From: Kryptolebias marmoratus
Taxonomy: Eukaryota > Chordata > Actinopteri > Cyprinodontiformes > Rivulidae
NCBI RefSeq assembly: GCF_001649575.2
Contig: NC_051444.1
Location: forward strand, 18,727,431-18,791,430
Direction: 5' to 3'
Length of the DNA stretch: 64,000 nt
Program-made: the position numbers and the translations under genes
In this document: positions 61,510-64,000 of the stretch, piece after piece
How the letters are laid out: every line of letters begins with the position of its first letter
Position numbering within the stretch: the first letter of the stretch is position 1
The notes under the pieces: model-generated
What the model was told of the DNA's origin: nothing
The model's database searches: none
The model's input: only the letters and a program-made list of their open reading frames with translations

Positions 61510-64000
61510 GTAAGTCGCAAGTATAAAGCCTTTTGGAACTCGATTTGCATTATTGTCATATCAGCGACTTGTATGTTTGACGGTGAAAGGAGCAGATCGT
61601 TGCCCTTTTAAAACCAGGCTCTACTGAGATCAACTTTTCTCCATCAGAAACTTGGTTCTGTCACATATAAGGGTCTTTAATCTTCTTTAAAATAAAATCA
61701 TCACAGAAGAGGGACAAATTTCTTGCTGTCACAGGTAAACACCTTTTGACCTGGAGGTGTTATGATGACAGAGCCAAGATGCTTCTGTTTATTGTTGTTG
61801 ATAAAGCCATGGTAAGTCTTCAACCCACAGGCATTGTTGCTCCCTCCTGGCATTTTAAAATGTATATGACGACAATAAAAGGGTTAAAAAACAACAACAC
61901 CAACAAAGAAACTGACATTAGTGGGTTTAAATGTATACATTTAAAAAAAAAAAGCCTAAATAGTAATATCGGGGGCTTGAGAAAAGTCAAGTTGACTGGA
62001 GGAAATGAAGGCAGCACTGTTGGTGTCAATGATGTAACAAATTAACTAAATATACGCTTATTTTTAGTACCAGATAGTTTAGACAACTAATCCATTTGAC
62101 ATAAATACAAGAACGTAAAAAAAATATTGACTCTTAGTCGATCAACTTTAACAAAAGGTAGGAATGGTGGCAAAAATTTTAAGTTATTTAATTACAGCTT
62201 GGATTTTTTTTAAGCTTGTATTTTTCCTCTCAACTACAAAGACTAAGTGTGACTAAGCAAACAACATGTAGTTTAAGGACATGATATTATGATACTTCAC
62301 AGTACTATGAGGGCTCTCATTGTCATTTTTGATGATTTCAAGCTGTGCTCATTTCCAGCCTCTCATCTGATCAACACCTTTGCTTGAAAAGCAGGACTTC
62401 AACCACCGGCCTTTAAATAGCCTGTGGAGGGGGGGGTAAAAAACATACTGTGCGTGTATCTCGTAAACAAGCCAGCCAGTTTGGGCTTGTCCAAACCGGA
62501 CGGAGAAAAGGAAACTAAGGAGGTATATGGGAGAGGGATGGGTTTCTGCATGAGCACATGTCCAGCTGAGGTTGACATTTTCAGAGTGTAAGGATGGACC
62601 TCCACTATTTTTGGCAATGGAACTGCCTGGTGAGACCAGGTGCCTCTTTGATGCCTTCATTTTTTGGTTGTTCTTGCAGTTGGTTTGGGTTTGTGTCAGT
62701 AATGGACTACATAATGCTGCTGCTGCTAAGATGGTGTGTAGCGATTGTGTATTGTTTGACGCTCCTGTTTCTGAGATGCGTATAAACAGGAAATGGTCTG
62801 GATATCTTGCACACAGATGACAGGAGATCCCACTGTCCAGCTGTGACTCTTGTTGGGTGTTGCATGTTTTTTTTTTTAATTTTATTGTTTCTTCTTATGA
62901 TCCCCATCCTCTTCTGTAACTCCTAGCATCACACGTCAGACCTGAAGTCCTGAGCTCTTAAGTCTGTTTGTAATCAGCACGAATGCAAGCTTCATGTCTC
63001 AGATGCTTACACGTTCTCTGCTCACGAGAGTACGATCAAATTTAGACCAAAGTACCCAAATATTTGTTCAAGACACTGTTTGCTGGAATAAAAGCACAAT
63101 CTGCAGAGCAGAGTCTCATTGAGGTCAAATGAGCTTCTTAGACGTAAGCTTCATAATTTAAGTCATCACAGATACTTATGTTTCCCCCTCCTTCCTCGCC
63201 TGCAGAACACACTGCAGGAGTGTGTGGGTGAAACCAGACGGGTCCAGTTGTGAACTAGCTGTGGTGTGCTAAGAATAGGCACAGTGTAAGGCCCTCAGCA
63301 CCGCTCGAGCACAGGACACCACTTTGAAAGAATGTCATAACGTCTCTTATATTGTGGAGTGACAGTTAAAACGCATCTCTCAAACCCGAGGCCTGCGGCG
63401 CGTATCTGGCCAGTGTTACTATTTTATTTGACCAGCCAGATATTTTAGATCAGTGGTGAATGTACTGTATACTCATGAGCCAACTCTAATACTTCAAGTC
63501 TTAGACTGTGCTGAAATAGTTGGGGTGTTTTATAATTTCAATCAAAGGGCAAATCCAACTCCCCCCAACCCTGCTGTTTATTCTCAATCATAGGATCATG
63601 AAGAAACATGGAGTCAGATTTAAGCAGCTTCCTGGAAGCTGCCAAATCAAAAGTGGGCTTTCGTAAACAGGATCTTTCAAGGCAGACGGAAGTATCTGTT
63701 TTGTGTCTTGTGTGACTATAATTAAAAAAAAATATAACATGCTGTACCATGGCCCCGTTCAGACCTGGCACTAACATGCGCCCTGGCTGTTTTGGTCACA
63801 ATTGGACAGCTGTAAGTTTGATTGTTCACACCTGGCATTCAAATCCATCCAGAATGACTCAATCTGTCACCCGCTCTACATGCGAACAAGTAGCCAGCCG
63901 CGTTACACAGTCAGCTGTCAGCTGAGCCTCCACAGAATAACTGCGGAAAAGGGATCGGAGCAAATCATGTTCACAAAATCTTAAAGCATGAGGCTGAAGT
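61510..64000 (+). other. slc7a10 intron 3 (incomplete)
   Basis: At least 2.5 kb follows the exon 3 donor. I searched for the conserved continuation (LLTWVN..) and saw nothing. No other gene is recognised. Confidence 0.65.

Overview
The window is vertebrate nuclear DNA, almost certainly from a ray-finned (teleost) fish. The evidence is spliced genes with short GT-AG exons, AT-rich introns, many dinucleotide microsatellites, and teleost-type Tc1 and MITE debris. The proteins read as clear orthologues of human ones but with fish-like divergence. The species cannot be named from the sequence alone. There are no bacterial genes, CRISPR arrays, rRNA or tRNA genes that I can support.

Four protein-coding genes are present. 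(1) rnf182 (+, coding exon 1302-2033) encodes a complete two-pass membrane RING E3 ubiquitin ligase on one coding exon. (2) cep89 (-, 18784 down to 8137) encodes a centriolar distal-appendage coiled-coil protein. Sixteen coding exons with consistent phases give 662 codons; the last ~120 residues expected from mammals were not found. (3) rhpn2 (-, 43466 down to 21539) encodes rhophilin-2, complete in 15 coding exons and 687 residues, with HR1, BRO1 and PDZ domains. (4) slc7a10 (+, from 53263) encodes the Asc-1 light-chain amino-acid transporter. Its first three coding exons (153 residues) are here and the gene runs off the right edge.

Layout: 1-1287 is flank or intron upstream of rnf182. 2034-~3980 is its probable 3' UTR. 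~3980-8136 has no recognised exon and holds a decayed Tc1 element at 5155-5748. cep89 fills 8.1-18.8 kb. A 1 kb spacer at 18.8-19.8 kb carries CCAAT boxes and an RFX-type X-box. rhpn2 with its 3' UTR fills 19.8-43.5 kb. A 9.8 kb non-coding interval (43.5-53.2 kb) separates the divergently transcribed rhpn2 and slc7a10. The rest is slc7a10 introns.

The genes do not form a pathway. The order cep89-rhpn2-slc7a10 echoes human 19q13.11, but human neighbours such as FAAP24, GPATCH1, WDR88 and LRP3 are not seen here and rnf182 lies on the left, so this is conserved but rearranged synteny. I found no convincing novel biological system. The items most worth a second look are the missing cep89 C-terminus next to rnf182, the overlapping upstream ORF of rnf182, the X-box near cep89, the very long pyrimidine tract before the slc7a10 start, and MITEs inserted close to splice sites.
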